DNA from: Bradyrhizobium hereditatis
GTDB lineage: Bacteria > Pseudomonadota > Alphaproteobacteria > Rhizobiales > Xanthobacteraceae
Assembly: GCF_020329435.1 (NCBI RefSeq)
Contig: NZ_JAGKJK010000009.1
Coordinates: 124,001-188,000, forward strand
Length of the DNA stretch: 64,000 nucleotides
Direction of reading: 5' to 3'
In this document: in pieces, positions 25,760 through 33,829 of the stretch
Layout of the letters: every line of letters begins with the position of its first letter
Numbering within the stretch: position 1 is the first letter of the stretch
The notes under the pieces: model-generated
What the model saw: the letters and a program-made list of their open reading frames with translations, nothing else
Databases searched by the model: none
What the model was told of the DNA's origin: nothing
Position numbers and translations under genes: made by a program

Positions 25760-26944
25760 ATGGGGGGAGTTCTGGAGGGCGTTCGCGTCCTCGATTTCGG
25801 GCGCTATATCGCGGGTCCCTACTGCGCGACATTGCTGGCGGAGTTCGGTGCGGAAGTCATTCGCGTGGAAAAGCGCGACGGCAGCGAGGATCGCTTTGTC
25901 GCGCCGGTCGGCGAAGGCGGCGAGGGCGCGCTGTTCCTGCAAATCAACCGCAACAAGAAGTGCATCACGCTCGATCCGATGAAACCGCAAGGCCAGGAGG
26001 TGATGCGCCGGCTGGTCGCGACCGCAGACGTCGTCGTCGCCAACCTGCCGCCGCAGACGCTGCGCGCAATGAAGCTCGACTATGAATCGCTGAAGGCGAT
26101 CAAGCCGGACATCATCCTGACGACGGCGACGGCCTTCGGCAATCCCGGGCCATGGTCCGACCGCGTCGGCTTCGACGGCGTCGGGCAGGTGATGTCGGGT
26201 GCGGTGTACATGACAGGCAAGGGCGATCCGCCGTATCGCGCCGCCGTGAACTGGGTCGATTTTGGTACCGCGCTGCATTGCGCCTTCGGCACGCTCGCCG
26301 CTTTGATCGAGCGCGGCAAGTCCGGGCGCGGCCAGATCGTCGAAGGCGCGCTGCTCGCGACCGCGCTCTCCTTCACCAATGCGATGCTGATCGAGCAGGC
26401 GGTGATATCAGCCAACCGCGTGCCGACAGGTAATCTCGGCCAGACCGCGGCGCCGGCCGACATCTACCGCACCAAAGATGGCTGGGTGCTGTGTCAGGTG
26501 ACCGGCCATCCATTGTTCATTCGCTGGGCCAAGCTGATGGGTGAGGATCACTGGCTGCGCGACCCGCGTTTCGCCGACGATATCAAGCGCGGCGACAATG
26601 GACCTATCATCTCTGAGCGAATGGCGCGCTGGTGCGCCGAACGCACCACGCAGGAAGCCGTTGACACGCTGGGCAAGGCGATGATCCCGGCCGGCCCGGT
26701 GCTCAGTCCGCAGCAGGCGCTGGAGCATCCGCATATCCGCGCCGCCGGCTTCATGCAGGAGGTCGATTACCCGGGATTGCCAAAGCCTGCGCCTACCGCG
26801 CGTGCCGCGGTGCGGCTCTCCGAAACGCCAGGCGAAATCGCCACGCGCCCGCCGACGCTCGGCGAGCATACCGACCGCGTGCTCGCCGATATCGGCTACG
26901 ATGCGGATGCGATTGCGGCGCTGCGAAGGGATGGGATTATCTAG
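25760..26944 (+). CDS. class III (CaiB/BaiF family) CoA-transferase
   Basis: A 394-residue CoA-transferase of the formyl-CoA transferase/CaiB group. These proteins move CoA between carboxylic acids through an aspartyl-CoA thioester. The start follows AAAGGGA. Features: VRVLDFGRYIAGPYCATLLAEFGAEVIRVE split over the first 37 residues, the catalytic Asp167 in NWVDFGTALHC, and the C-terminal LGEHTDRVLADIGYD. Length is standard. The substrate cannot be read from sequence. It diverges from the DHDPS-superfamily gene and lies just before the aminobenzoate block, but none of the shared palindromic operators is found upstream, so membership of that regulon is doubtful. Confidence 0.88.
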   Translation: MGGVLEGVRVLDFGRYIAGPYCATLLAEFGAEVIRVEKRDGSEDRFVAPVGEGGEGALFLQINRNKKCITLDPMKPQGQEVMRRLVATADVVVANLPPQTLRAMKLDYESLKAIKPDIILTTATAFGNPGPWSDRVGFDGVGQVMSGAVYMTGKGDPPYRAAVNWVDFGTALHCAFGTLAALIERGKSGRGQIVEGALLATALSFTNAMLIEQAVISANRVPTGNLGQTAAPADIYRTKDGWVLCQVTGHPLFIRWAKLMGEDHWLRDPRFADDIKRGDNGPIISERMARWCAERTTQEAVDTLGKAMIPAGPVLSPQQALEHPHIRAAGFMQEVDYPGLPKPAPTARAAVRLSETPGEIATRPPTLGEHTDRVLADIGYDADAIAALRRDGII

Positions 26945-27034
26945 CGCGTAGCGCATAGAGTAGGCAGAGGAGCGTAGCGACGTGCCTACCTTCCATCACC
27001 GAGCACGCTGCTCGATGGTGGGCACGCTGTCGCC
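26945..27034. repeat. REP-like palindromic repeat
   Basis: Imperfect inverted element centred on ACGCT (CCATCACCGAGC / GCTCGATGGTGG) directly after the CoA-transferase stop. The wording (GTGGGCACGCTG) resembles a widespread Bradyrhizobium intergenic repeat. Confidence 0.5.
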
Positions 27035-27048
27035 TTAAGTAACTGTCC

Positions 27049-27112
27049 TTGCGAGCGAAGCAATCCATCTAACCGTTGTGCCGCCGCATGGATTGCTTCG
27101 CTTCGCTCGCAA
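27049..27112. repeat. inverted intergenic repeat
   Basis: TTGCGAGCGAAGCAATCCAT (27049-27068) recurs in inverse orientation at 27088-27112 with a five-base insertion. It can fold into a long hairpin and is non-coding. Confidence 0.65.
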
Positions 27113-27170
27113 TGACGGTGGAGGGACCTTTTGAAGTTCAAGGCACTCCATCACCCCGCGCACACTGCGC

Positions 27171-27270
27171 TCCCTCCCCCCTTGCGGGGGAGGGTTGGGG
27201 AGAGGGGTAAGCCACGGGCACCGTCTTTGCGGCCACCCCTCTCCCTAACCCTCTCCCGCAAGGGAGAGGG
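27171..27270. repeat. CCCTCTCCC-type inverted repeat
   Basis: Left part CCCCTTGCGGGGGAGGGTTGG and right part CCTAACCCTCTCCCGCAAGG (both abbreviated) face each other around a 40-base spacer. Related elements occur at 31818-31964 and 44587-44728, always between genes. Confidence 0.65.
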
Positions 27271-27332
27271 AACGCACCGTACTCTGGGCAACTGCCGGTG
27301 ATTGAACCCATAAGCCGCACGAAATTCCGAGA

Positions 27333-27403
27333 GCTCATGGTGAGGAGCGCGGCGACGCCGCGCGCCGCCGGACGAAGCTGCGCATCGCCGGGCGAACCAT
27401 GAG
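27333..27403. repeat. degenerate CTCATGGTGAGG-type repeat
   Basis: CTCATGGTGAGGAGCGCGGC opens and GGCGAACCATGAGG closes this stretch, leaving an imperfect inverted element that carries extra bases. It lies just before the SDR promoter region. Confidence 0.4.
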
Positions 27404-27435
27404 GCCAGCGCGCCCGGCCGTCGTCCGCTTCCTTG

Positions 27436-27461
27436 CAAAAGCTTGAAGTTTAAAATATATG
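27436..27461. promoter_or_regulatory. operator-like palindrome A, upstream of the SDR gene
   Basis: CAAAAGCTTGA-AGTT-TAAAATATATG. The right arm is close to the shared half-site TAAAATAATTT; the left arm is poor. It lies about 30 bases upstream of the SDR start codon and is the weakest of six related sites (see palindromes B-F). Confidence 0.45.
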
Positions 27462-27490
27462 CCTGAAGCATCACCCAGGAGGCTCAACCG

Positions 27491-28252
27491 ATGGCCCTGA
27501 TATCGCGTTCCTCCCATGCGCTCGTCACCGGCGGCGGGCGGGGTATCGGCCGGGCGATTGCCGCGGCGCTGTCGGACGCCGGCGCGACGGTTACCGTGCT
27601 TGGCCGCAACCGCGTCACGCTTGATGAAGCCGTTGCGGCGGGCGCGGCGCAGTTTGCGGCCACCGCCGATGTCGCCGATCCGGCGTCGGTCAAATCGGCC
27701 ATCGCGGAAGCCGCCGCGCGGCAGCCGATCGACATTCTGATTGCCAATGCAGGCGCCGCAGAATCCGCGCCGTTCGGCCGATCCGACGCGGCGCTGTTCC
27801 AGCGGATGATGGACGTCAATTTCATGGGCGCAGTCCATGCAGCGCAGGCCGTGCTGCCTGGGATGCTGGAGCGTCGCCGCGGCCGCATTGTCGCCGTCGC
27901 CTCCACTGCCGGGCTGAAGGGCTATGCCTATGTCTCGGCCTACAGCGCTGCCAAGCATGCGGTGATCGGCCTTGTCCGGTCGCTGGCGCTGGAGACGGCC
28001 AAGAGTGGTATCACCGTCAACGCCGTCTGCCCCGGCTTCACGGAAACCGATCTCCTCGAAGGTTCGATCGAGAACATCATCAAGAAAACGGGACGCAGCC
28101 GCGAACACGCGATCGCGGAACTGGCAAAGCATAATCCGCAAGGGCGGCTCGTTGCGCCGTCGGAAGTGGCTGATGCCGTGCTCTGGCTGTGCGGCGATGG
28201 CGCCGGCGCGATCACGGGGCAGGCCATCGCGGTCGCCGGCGGCGAGATCTAA
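27491..28252 (+). CDS. SDR-family NAD(P)-dependent oxidoreductase
   Basis: A 253-residue classical short-chain dehydrogenase: TGGGRGIGRAIA cofactor loop, the NAG motif in LIANAGAAE, a catalytic Ser near 138, Tyr151 and Lys155 in YSAAK, and a C-terminal AITGQAIAVAGG. It resembles 3-hydroxyacyl-CoA or 3-oxoacyl-ACP reductases. AGGAGG lies upstream of the ATG. It is followed after 36 bases by an enoyl-CoA hydratase-family gene, so the two probably serve the ring-cleavage and beta-oxidation-like steps after 2-aminobenzoyl-CoA hydroxylation. That placement is inferred from context and the shared operator. Confidence 0.9.
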   Translation: MALISRSSHALVTGGGRGIGRAIAAALSDAGATVTVLGRNRVTLDEAVAAGAAQFAATADVADPASVKSAIAEAAARQPIDILIANAGAAESAPFGRSDAALFQRMMDVNFMGAVHAAQAVLPGMLERRRGRIVAVASTAGLKGYAYVSAYSAAKHAVIGLVRSLALETAKSGITVNAVCPGFTETDLLEGSIENIIKKTGRSREHAIAELAKHNPQGRLVAPSEVADAVLWLCGDGAGAITGQAIAVAGGEI

Positions 28253-28288
28253 TCGGACAACGAGAACAATCCAATTCAGGGAGATCCC

Positions 28289-29125
28289 ATGAGCATATCA
28301 GCAAATCCCGTCACGTTGCCGCTGGCCGATTACTCGCCGAAACATTTTCTGCTGGCCGTCGTCGACCGCGTCGCCACGGTGACGCTCAATCGTCCTGAGC
28401 GGAAGAATCCCCTGACCTTCGAAAGCTACCGCGAGCTCACCGATTTCTTCCGCGCCTGTGCGATGGACGACGAGGTCAAAACCGTCGTCGTCACGGGAGC
28501 AGGCGGCAACTTCTCATCCGGCGGGGACGTCTTCGAAATCATCGGCCCGCTGATCCAGATGGACACCAAGGGGCTGACCGCCTTCACCCGAATGACCGGC
28601 GATCTCGTGAAGGCGATGCGGGCGTGCCCGCAGCCAATCGTTGCCGCCGTCGAGGGCATTTGCGCCGGCGCCGGCGCGATCATCGCGATGGCCTCCGACA
28701 TACGTTTCGCGGCGACCGGCGCCAAGGTCGCGTTCCTGTTCAACAAGGTTGGCCTCGCCGGCTGCGACATGGGCGCCTGCGCGATCCTGCCGCGCATCAT
28801 CGGCCAATCGCGGGCTTCGGAGCTGCTCTACACCGGCCGCTTCATGACCGCGGAGGAGGGCGAGAAGTGGGGCTTCTTCAGCCGCATCGTCACGCCGGAA
28901 CAGGTGCTGGCGCAGGCGCAATTGCTGGCCAAGCAGATTGCGGAAGGCCCGACCTTCGCCAACACCATGACCAAGCGTATGCTGGCGATGGAATGGGCGA
29001 TGTCGGTGGAGGAGGCGATCGAGGCGGAAGCGGTAGCCCAAGCGCTCTGCATGACCACGGAGGATTTTGCGAGAGCGTTCGAGGCGTTCTCGAACAAGCG
29101 GACCCCGGTGTTCCAGGGGAATTAG
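28289..29125 (+). CDS. enoyl-CoA hydratase/isomerase family protein
   Basis: A 278-residue crotonase-fold protein with GGGAG before the ATG. The oxyanion-hole segment is GAGGNFSSGGDVFE near residues 70-84, and the second is AAVEGICAGAGAIIAMASD. The usual hydratase Glu positions are partly changed (LAGCDMGACAILPRIIG), so isomerase, hydrolase or ring-hydrolase activity cannot be excluded. It is cotranscribed with the SDR gene and lies upstream of the 2-aminobenzoyl-CoA monooxygenase gene. It is a candidate for a hydration or C-C cleavage step on the non-aromatic CoA thioester. Confidence 0.88.
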   Translation: MSISANPVTLPLADYSPKHFLLAVVDRVATVTLNRPERKNPLTFESYRELTDFFRACAMDDEVKTVVVTGAGGNFSSGGDVFEIIGPLIQMDTKGLTAFTRMTGDLVKAMRACPQPIVAAVEGICAGAGAIIAMASDIRFAATGAKVAFLFNKVGLAGCDMGACAILPRIIGQSRASELLYTGRFMTAEEGEKWGFFSRIVTPEQVLAQAQLLAKQIAEGPTFANTMTKRMLAMEWAMSVEEAIEAEAVAQALCMTTEDFARAFEAFSNKRTPVFQGN

Positions 29126-29130
29126 ACTCA

Positions 29131-29262
29131 TGTCCCGGACGCGGTGCAGCGTATCCCGGCGATGCGAAGCATCGTCCGGTACGCTGCTCCGCAGAGCCGG
29201 GACCCACCGCGTCAGGTCCCGGCCTAGCAGCGCACCGCTACGCGCTGCGCAGCATCCGGGGC
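29131..29262. repeat. inverted intergenic repeat cluster
   Basis: GTCCCGG (29132-29138) faces CCGGGAC (29197-29203), with GCAGCGTA and TACGCTGC nested inside. A second partial copy (GTCCCGGCC to GCATCCGGGGC) follows. Non-coding. Confidence 0.5.
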
Positions 29263-29276
29263 ACGAAACTGGAATT

Positions 29277-29360
29277 GTAGCCCGGGTGAGCGCAGCGATA
29301 CCCGGGACCGCTGTCCGATCTGGCGGGATACCCGGATGTCGCTTCGCTCATCCGGGCTAC
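29277..29360. repeat. GTAGCCCGG-type inverted repeat
   Basis: GTAGCCCGGGTGAGCG at the left end pairs with CGCTCATCCGGGCTAC at the right end. The same family gives the longer perfect copy at 33253-33344. It is located between the hydratase gene and the operator of the monooxygenase gene. Confidence 0.65.
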
Positions 29361-29386
29361 GAACGACCGAAAGGGCCCTTGCGGGA

Positions 29387-29412
29387 AAATTATTTTAGAC
29401 TTAAAATAATTT
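29387..29412. promoter_or_regulatory. operator-like palindrome B, perfect copy
   Basis: AAATTATTTTA-GACT-TAAAATAATTT: two perfect 11-bp arms with a four-base spacer, 36 bases upstream of the monooxygenase start codon. This is the best copy of the motif shared by six promoters in the tryptophan/aminobenzoate block. Confidence 0.8.
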
Positions 29413-29447
29413 CGGACTAGCCCCAAAGCCTGTCTCGGAGGCGGTAG

Positions 29448-31796
29448 ATGAAGATCGCGATAATCGGCGGCGGACCGGCCGGTCTCTATGCCGCGATCCT
29501 CTTGAAGAAGCAGCGGCCGCAGGCCGAGATCACGGTCTATGAGCGCAACCGCGCCGACGACACCTTCGGCTTCGGCGTCGTATTCTCGGACGCGACGCTG
29601 GACAATTTCGAGAAATACGATCCGCCGAGCTATCGCCGCATCACGCAAGAGTTTGCCTATTGGGATGACATAGCCGTGCATTTCCGCGGCACCGTGCACC
29701 GCGTCGGCGGCAACGGGTTCTGCGGCTGCTCGCGCCGCACGCTGCTGTTGATCCTGCAGGAGCGCGCCCGCGAACTCGGCGTCACGCTGTTGTTCGAAAC
29801 CGATATCACCGACGAAAGCCGCTTCGCCGATGCCGATCTCATCGTGCTGGCCGACGGCATCAACAGCCGCTTCCGCGAAAAATACATCAACCATTTTCAG
29901 CCAGAGGTCGATCTACGCACCAACAAATTCGCATGGATGGGCTCGACCCGGCCGCTCGACGCCTTCACGTTCATCTTCCAGGAGACCGAGTGGGGGCCGT
30001 TCATCGCGCACGCCTATCAATATGAGGTGGGCCGCTCGACCTGGATTTTTGAGACCGATGCCGACACGTTCAAGCGCGCGGGCCTCGAGGGCCTCGGCGA
30101 ACGCGAATCTGCCGATCGCATGGCGGAGATTTTCGGCTGGTTTCTGGGCGATCACCCGCTGCTGATCAACCGTTCGATGTGGCGCAATTTCCCGATGATC
30201 CGCAGCCGGCGCTGGGTCAAGGACAACATGGTGCTGCTGGGCGACGCCAAGGCGACCGCGCATTTTTCGATCGGCTCCGGCACCAAGCTTGCGATGGAAG
30301 ACGCGATCGCGCTAGCGGACGCGATGGCAGAGGCGCCTTCGGTCGAGGCCGCGTTGCAGACCTACGAGCAGGGACGACGCGAGGAAGTTGAGAAGACCCA
30401 ACATGCTGCTGATGTGTCCCTGGTCTGGTTCGAACATGTCGATCGCTTCTGGGATTTCGATCCCGTGCAGTTCGCCTTCGGCGTCATGACCCGCGCCAAG
30501 GCGATCACCTACGACAATCTCATGCTGCGTGCGCCGGAGTTCGTCCGCGAGGTCGACCAGACGTTTGCGAAGCAGGTGCGGGCCAAGGGCTTTGACGTCG
30601 ATGTCGACAAACCGGTCGCGCCGATGTTCCAGCCGCTCAGGCTGCGCGAGATGGAACTCAGGAATCGCGCCGTGGTCTCGCCGATGTGCATGTATTCGGC
30701 GAAAGAGGGTGTGCCTACCGATTTCCATCTGGTGCATTACGGCTCGCGTGCGATCGGCGGCGCGGGGTTGATCTTCACCGAGATGACCTGCGTCGGCCGC
30801 GATGCTCGCATCACGCCCGGCTGCACCGGTCTGTGGAACGACGAGCAGCAGGCGGCCTGGACGCGCATCGTCGATTTCGTGCACACCAACTCGGCTGCAA
30901 AAATCTGCCTGCAGCTTGGACATGCCGGCCGCAAGGGTGCGACCAAATTGATGTGGGAGGGGATGGATCGGCCGCTGGAGCAGGGCGGCTGGGACGTGAT
31001 CTCGGCATCGCCGCTACCCTATTTCCCTGACAGCCAGGTGCCGCGCGAGATGGATCGTGCCGCGATGGACCACGTCAAGGCTGAGTTCGTGGCGGCTACC
31101 TTGCGCGGTGAGACCTGCGGCTTCGACATGCTGGAACTGCACTGCGCCCATGGCTATCTGCTCGCGAGCTTCATTTCGCCGCTGACGAATAAGCGCACCG
31201 ACGAATATGGCGGCACGCTCGAGAACCGGCTGCGCTATCCGCTCGAAGTGTTTGAGGCGATGCGTGCGGCATGGCCGGCGCACAAGCCGATGTCGGTGCG
31301 CATCTCCGCCACGGATTGGGCCGCGGGCGGCATCACCGGCAATGACGCGGTGGCGATCGCGCGCGCCTTCGCCGAGGCCGGCGTCGATCTCGTCGACGTC
31401 TCCACCGGCCAGACCGTGCGCGACGCGCAGCCCGTCTATGGCCGGATGTTCCAGACCCCGTTCTCCGATCAGGTCCGCAATGAGGCCCGCGTCGCGACCA
31501 TGTGCGTCGGGAACATCACGACGGCGGATCAGGTCAATACGATTCTGGCCGCCGGCCGCGCCGACCTCGTGGCGCTGGGACGGCCGCATCTGGTCGACCC
31601 GTTCTTCACGATGCGGGCAGCGGCCTGGTACGGCGCCGATATTGCCTGCCCGCCGCAATATCTGCCGGGCAAGGAACAGATCTTCCGCAACAGCGTGCGC
31701 GACCGGGAGGATTTTGAAGACCTCAAAATTAAGGGTAAGCCGAAAACCCGCGCCGAGCTGAAAGCCGAGGCGACAAAGCCGCTTGCAGCCGAATAA
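29448..31796 (+). CDS. two-domain 2-aminobenzoyl-CoA monooxygenase/reductase (salicylyl-CoA 5-hydroxylase family)
   Basis: 782 residues in two modules. Residues 1-380 are a class A flavin monooxygenase (IIGGGPAGLYAAIL at the start; VLLGDAKATAHFSIGSGTKLAMEDAIALA split over the FAD-binding GD motif). Residues about 390-770 are an Old Yellow Enzyme domain (LRNRAVVSPMCMYSAKEG, CLQLGHAGRKGA, DMLELHCAHGYLLASFISP in part, VALGRPHLVDPFF). This fusion is known from the aerobic hybrid pathway of anthranilate, where it hydroxylates and then reduces 2-aminobenzoyl-CoA to a non-aromatic product; salicylyl-CoA 5-hydroxylases share it. A CoA ligase specific for aminobenzoate 8 kb away supports the first reading. 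GGAGG precedes the ATG. Confidence 0.9.
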   Translation: MKIAIIGGGPAGLYAAILLKKQRPQAEITVYERNRADDTFGFGVVFSDATLDNFEKYDPPSYRRITQEFAYWDDIAVHFRGTVHRVGGNGFCGCSRRTLLLILQERARELGVTLLFETDITDESRFADADLIVLADGINSRFREKYINHFQPEVDLRTNKFAWMGSTRPLDAFTFIFQETEWGPFIAHAYQYEVGRSTWIFETDADTFKRAGLEGLGERESADRMAEIFGWFLGDHPLLINRSMWRNFPMIRSRRWVKDNMVLLGDAKATAHFSIGSGTKLAMEDAIALADAMAEAPSVEAALQTYEQGRREEVEKTQHAADVSLVWFEHVDRFWDFDPVQFAFGVMTRAKAITYDNLMLRAPEFVREVDQTFAKQVRAKGFDVDVDKPVAPMFQPLRLREMELRNRAVVSPMCMYSAKEGVPTDFHLVHYGSRAIGGAGLIFTEMTCVGRDARITPGCTGLWNDEQQAAWTRIVDFVHTNSAAKICLQLGHAGRKGATKLMWEGMDRPLEQGGWDVISASPLPYFPDSQVPREMDRAAMDHVKAEFVAATLRGETCGFDMLELHCAHGYLLASFISPLTNKRTDEYGGTLENRLRYPLEVFEAMRAAWPAHKPMSVRISATDWAAGGITGNDAVAIARAFAEAGVDLVDVSTGQTVRDAQPVYGRMFQTPFSDQVRNEARVATMCVGNITTADQVNTILAAGRADLVALGRPHLVDPFFTMRAAAWYGADIACPPQYLPGKEQIFRNSVRDREDFEDLKIKGKPKTRAELKAEATKPLAAE

Positions 31797-31817
31797 CCCG
31801 AGTGGCAGGCTTGGTGC

Positions 31818-31964
31818 CTCCTCTCCCTCTCCCCGCCCTTCGCGGGGAGGGGGTTGGGGTGAGGGGCTCTCTCAACGGGCGAGATCGCCGTGAGCGCGGT
31901 ACCCCCTCACCCGGATCGCATCTCCCGATGCGATCCGACCTCTCCCCGCAAGCGGGGCGAGGTT
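31818..31964. repeat. CTCCCTCTCCCC-type inverted repeat
   Basis: Left half CCCTCTCCCCGCCCTTCGCG, right half CCTCTCCCCGCAAGCGGGGC, with CCCCTCACCC and GGTGAGGGG in between. Same family as 27171-27270 and 44587-44728, lying between two flavoprotein genes. Confidence 0.65.
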
Positions 31965-31995
31965 AAAGAAGACGGTCGAGTCGGAGTTTACGCGC

Positions 31996-33249
31996 ATGAA
32001 AGCGATCATCGTCGGAGGCGGCATCGGGGGCCTCACCACTGCGCTGATGTTGCGAGCACGCGGCATTGACTGCGAATTGTTCGAACAGGCCGACAGCATC
32101 CGCGAGCTCGGCGTCGGCATCAACACGCTGCCGCATGCCATCAGGGAATTGACCGGCCTCGGGCTGCTGGAGCGGCTGGATGCCGCCGCTGTTCGTACCG
32201 ATCAATTGTACTATCTGAGCCGCCACGGCCAGGAAGTCTGGCGCGAGCCGCGCGGCCTCGATGCGGGACACGACGTGCCGCAATTCTCCGTTCATCGCGG
32301 CCGCCTGCAAACCGTGATCCACCGCGCTGTCGAGGAACGGCTCGGTCATGAGGCGATCCACACCGGCTGCCGTCTCGGCTCCTTCGCCCAGCATGAGGGC
32401 GGCGTCATCGCGCATTTTTTCGACCGCACCGGCGCCCATGTGACAACCGCGCGCGGCGATGTCCTGATCGGCGCCGATGGCATTCATTCGCGCGTGCGCG
32501 AGATGCTGTTCCCGGATGAGGGACCGCCGTGCTGGAACGGGCACATGCTGTGGCGCGGCGCGCGCGACTGGCCGGCGTTCCTGACCGGCCGCTCGATGAT
32601 CGTGGCGGGCGGGCTGAATGCAAAGGTCGTGATCTATCCGATTGCGGAAGGCTCGAGCCCGTCGAGCCGGCTGACCAACTGGGCCGTCATGGTGAAGATC
32701 GGTGACGGCAATTCGCCGCCGCCGCGCCGCGAGGACTGGTCGCGGCCCGGCAAGCGCGAAGAGCTGATGCCGCATGTCGAGCGCTTCAAGGTGCCCTATG
32801 TCGACGTGCGCAGCCTGATCTCGGCGACGGCGGAATTCTATGAGTATCCCTGCTGCGACCGCGATCCCCTACCGTACTGGACCTGGGGCCGGGTCACGCT
32901 GCTCGGCGATGCCGCGCATCCGATGTATCCGGTCGGCTCCAATGGCGCCTCGCAGGCGATCCTCGATGCCCGGGCGCTGGCCGACGAACTGGCGCGTGCC
33001 GAACATCCTCGCCAGGCGCTGGTGGCCTATGAGCAGAAACGGCTGCCGATGACGGCGGAGATCGTGCGCTCCAACCGCCGCGGCGGGCCCGAGGGCGTGA
33101 TCGACGCCGTCGAGCAATTGGCGCCGGATGGATTCACGGATATCGAGAAGGTGCTGAGCCACGCCCAGCGCGAGGCCATCGTGCGCGGCTATGCCTCCAA
33201 GGCCGGCTTCGCGCCGCCGCAGCTTGGATTGGCCGCGGTGCGAGGGTAG
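31996..33249 (+). CDS. FAD-dependent aromatic monooxygenase (salicylate hydroxylase/PhzS-like)
   Basis: A 417-residue single-component flavoprotein with GGAG upstream of the ATG. It has IIVGGGIGGLTTALML (GxGxxG), the DG motif GDVLIGADGIHSRVRE near 160, and the GD motif LLGDAAHPMYPVGSNGASQA near 310. The fold and length match class A hydroxylases acting on salicylate- or phenazine-like substrates. FELGVGINTLPHAIR-like wording (ELGVGINTLPHAIREL) is typical of the PhzS branch. In this cluster the substrate is probably an aromatic acid close to anthranilate or kynurenine. It could instead give catechol-type products and so bypass the CoA route. No operator copy lies upstream, so it may be read through from the preceding gene. 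Confidence 0.85.
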   Translation: MKAIIVGGGIGGLTTALMLRARGIDCELFEQADSIRELGVGINTLPHAIRELTGLGLLERLDAAAVRTDQLYYLSRHGQEVWREPRGLDAGHDVPQFSVHRGRLQTVIHRAVEERLGHEAIHTGCRLGSFAQHEGGVIAHFFDRTGAHVTTARGDVLIGADGIHSRVREMLFPDEGPPCWNGHMLWRGARDWPAFLTGRSMIVAGGLNAKVVIYPIAEGSSPSSRLTNWAVMVKIGDGNSPPPRREDWSRPGKREELMPHVERFKVPYVDVRSLISATAEFYEYPCCDRDPLPYWTWGRVTLLGDAAHPMYPVGSNGASQAILDARALADELARAEHPRQALVAYEQKRLPMTAEIVRSNRRGGPEGVIDAVEQLAPDGFTDIEKVLSHAQREAIVRGYASKAGFAPPQLGLAAVRG

Positions 33250-33252
33250 TTG

Positions 33253-33344
33253 CTTCGTAGCCCGGATGAGCGCAGCGACACCCGGGGAATACTGCCGACG
33301 CTAGCCGAATCCCGGATGTCGCTTCGCTCATCCGGGCTACGAAG
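33253..33344. repeat. CTTCGTAGCCCGG inverted repeat with perfect 20-bp arms
   Basis: CTTCGTAGCCCGGATGAGCG (33253-33272) is repeated exactly in inverse orientation at 33325-33344. It lies between two convergent stop codons, so it may act as a bidirectional terminator. Same family as 29277-29360. Confidence 0.75.
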
Positions 33345-33353
33345 CTCCGAACC

Positions 33354-33809
33354 TCACGCCCCCGGAGGTGGCGGCAGGAAGTGGATGTTGTGCTCGGCTG
33401 CGAGCGCCACCACGGCATCCGGCGTCTGTTCCTTCATGTTGTGGATCGCCCAGAACAGATCGTAGAGCCGCCGCGTCGGCGACACCCAGAACAGCGTCTT
33501 CGCGGTCCGTCCCGATTTGTTGAAGATGCCGTGCGGCTTGCCCATCGGCAGCCGCACCAGATCGCCGGGCGTGGCCTGCGTCTCGGCGCCGTCGAGGAGG
33601 AAGTCGAGCCTACCTTCCAGAATATAGAGATATTCGTCCTGGTCGGGATGGATATGCGGCGGCACGAAGGTGTCGGGCGGCAACGTCGCATGCCATGAGA
33701 AGGAATGCTCGGTGACATTTTTCGGCACATAGGTCTGACCGAGGATGCTCCAGGAAATTCCCTGAATGCCCTCATTGGCGCGGGTGATACCGGCGATTTC
33801 GGTCTTCAT
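33354..33809 (-). CDS. cupin-domain protein (paralogue 1)
   Basis: A 151-residue single-domain cupin. The start at 33809 has GGGAGG about ten bases upstream. The metal-binding set is complete: His52, His54 and Glu59 in PHIHPDQDEY, and His93 in GKPHGIFN. A close paralogue lies 3.2 kb away with the same residues at the same positions. It is the second gene after the ABC substrate-binding protein, 20 bases behind its stop, so the two are probably cotranscribed. Possible roles are a metal-dependent dioxygenase, isomerase or decarboxylase on a pathway intermediate; the sequence does not decide. Confidence 0.82.
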   Translation of the reverse strand: MKTEIAGITRANEGIQGISWSILGQTYVPKNVTEHSFSWHATLPPDTFVPPHIHPDQDEYLYILEGRLDFLLDGAETQATPGDLVRLPMGKPHGIFNKSGRTAKTLFWVSPTRRLYDLFWAIHNMKEQTPDAVVALAAEHNIHFLPPPPGA

Positions 33810-33829
33810 GATGTCGTTCCCTCCCGATT

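Noticed and set aside
27171..27270. CRISPR array or minisatellite in the CCCTCTCCC-rich stretch
   Set aside because: The units are arranged as one inverted pair, not as regularly spaced direct repeats, and related elements recur singly between other genes.
28826..29280. plus- and minus-strand open frames extending past the hydratase gene
   Set aside because: They are shadows of the hydratase gene that run on into the inverted repeats; no independent start signal is present.
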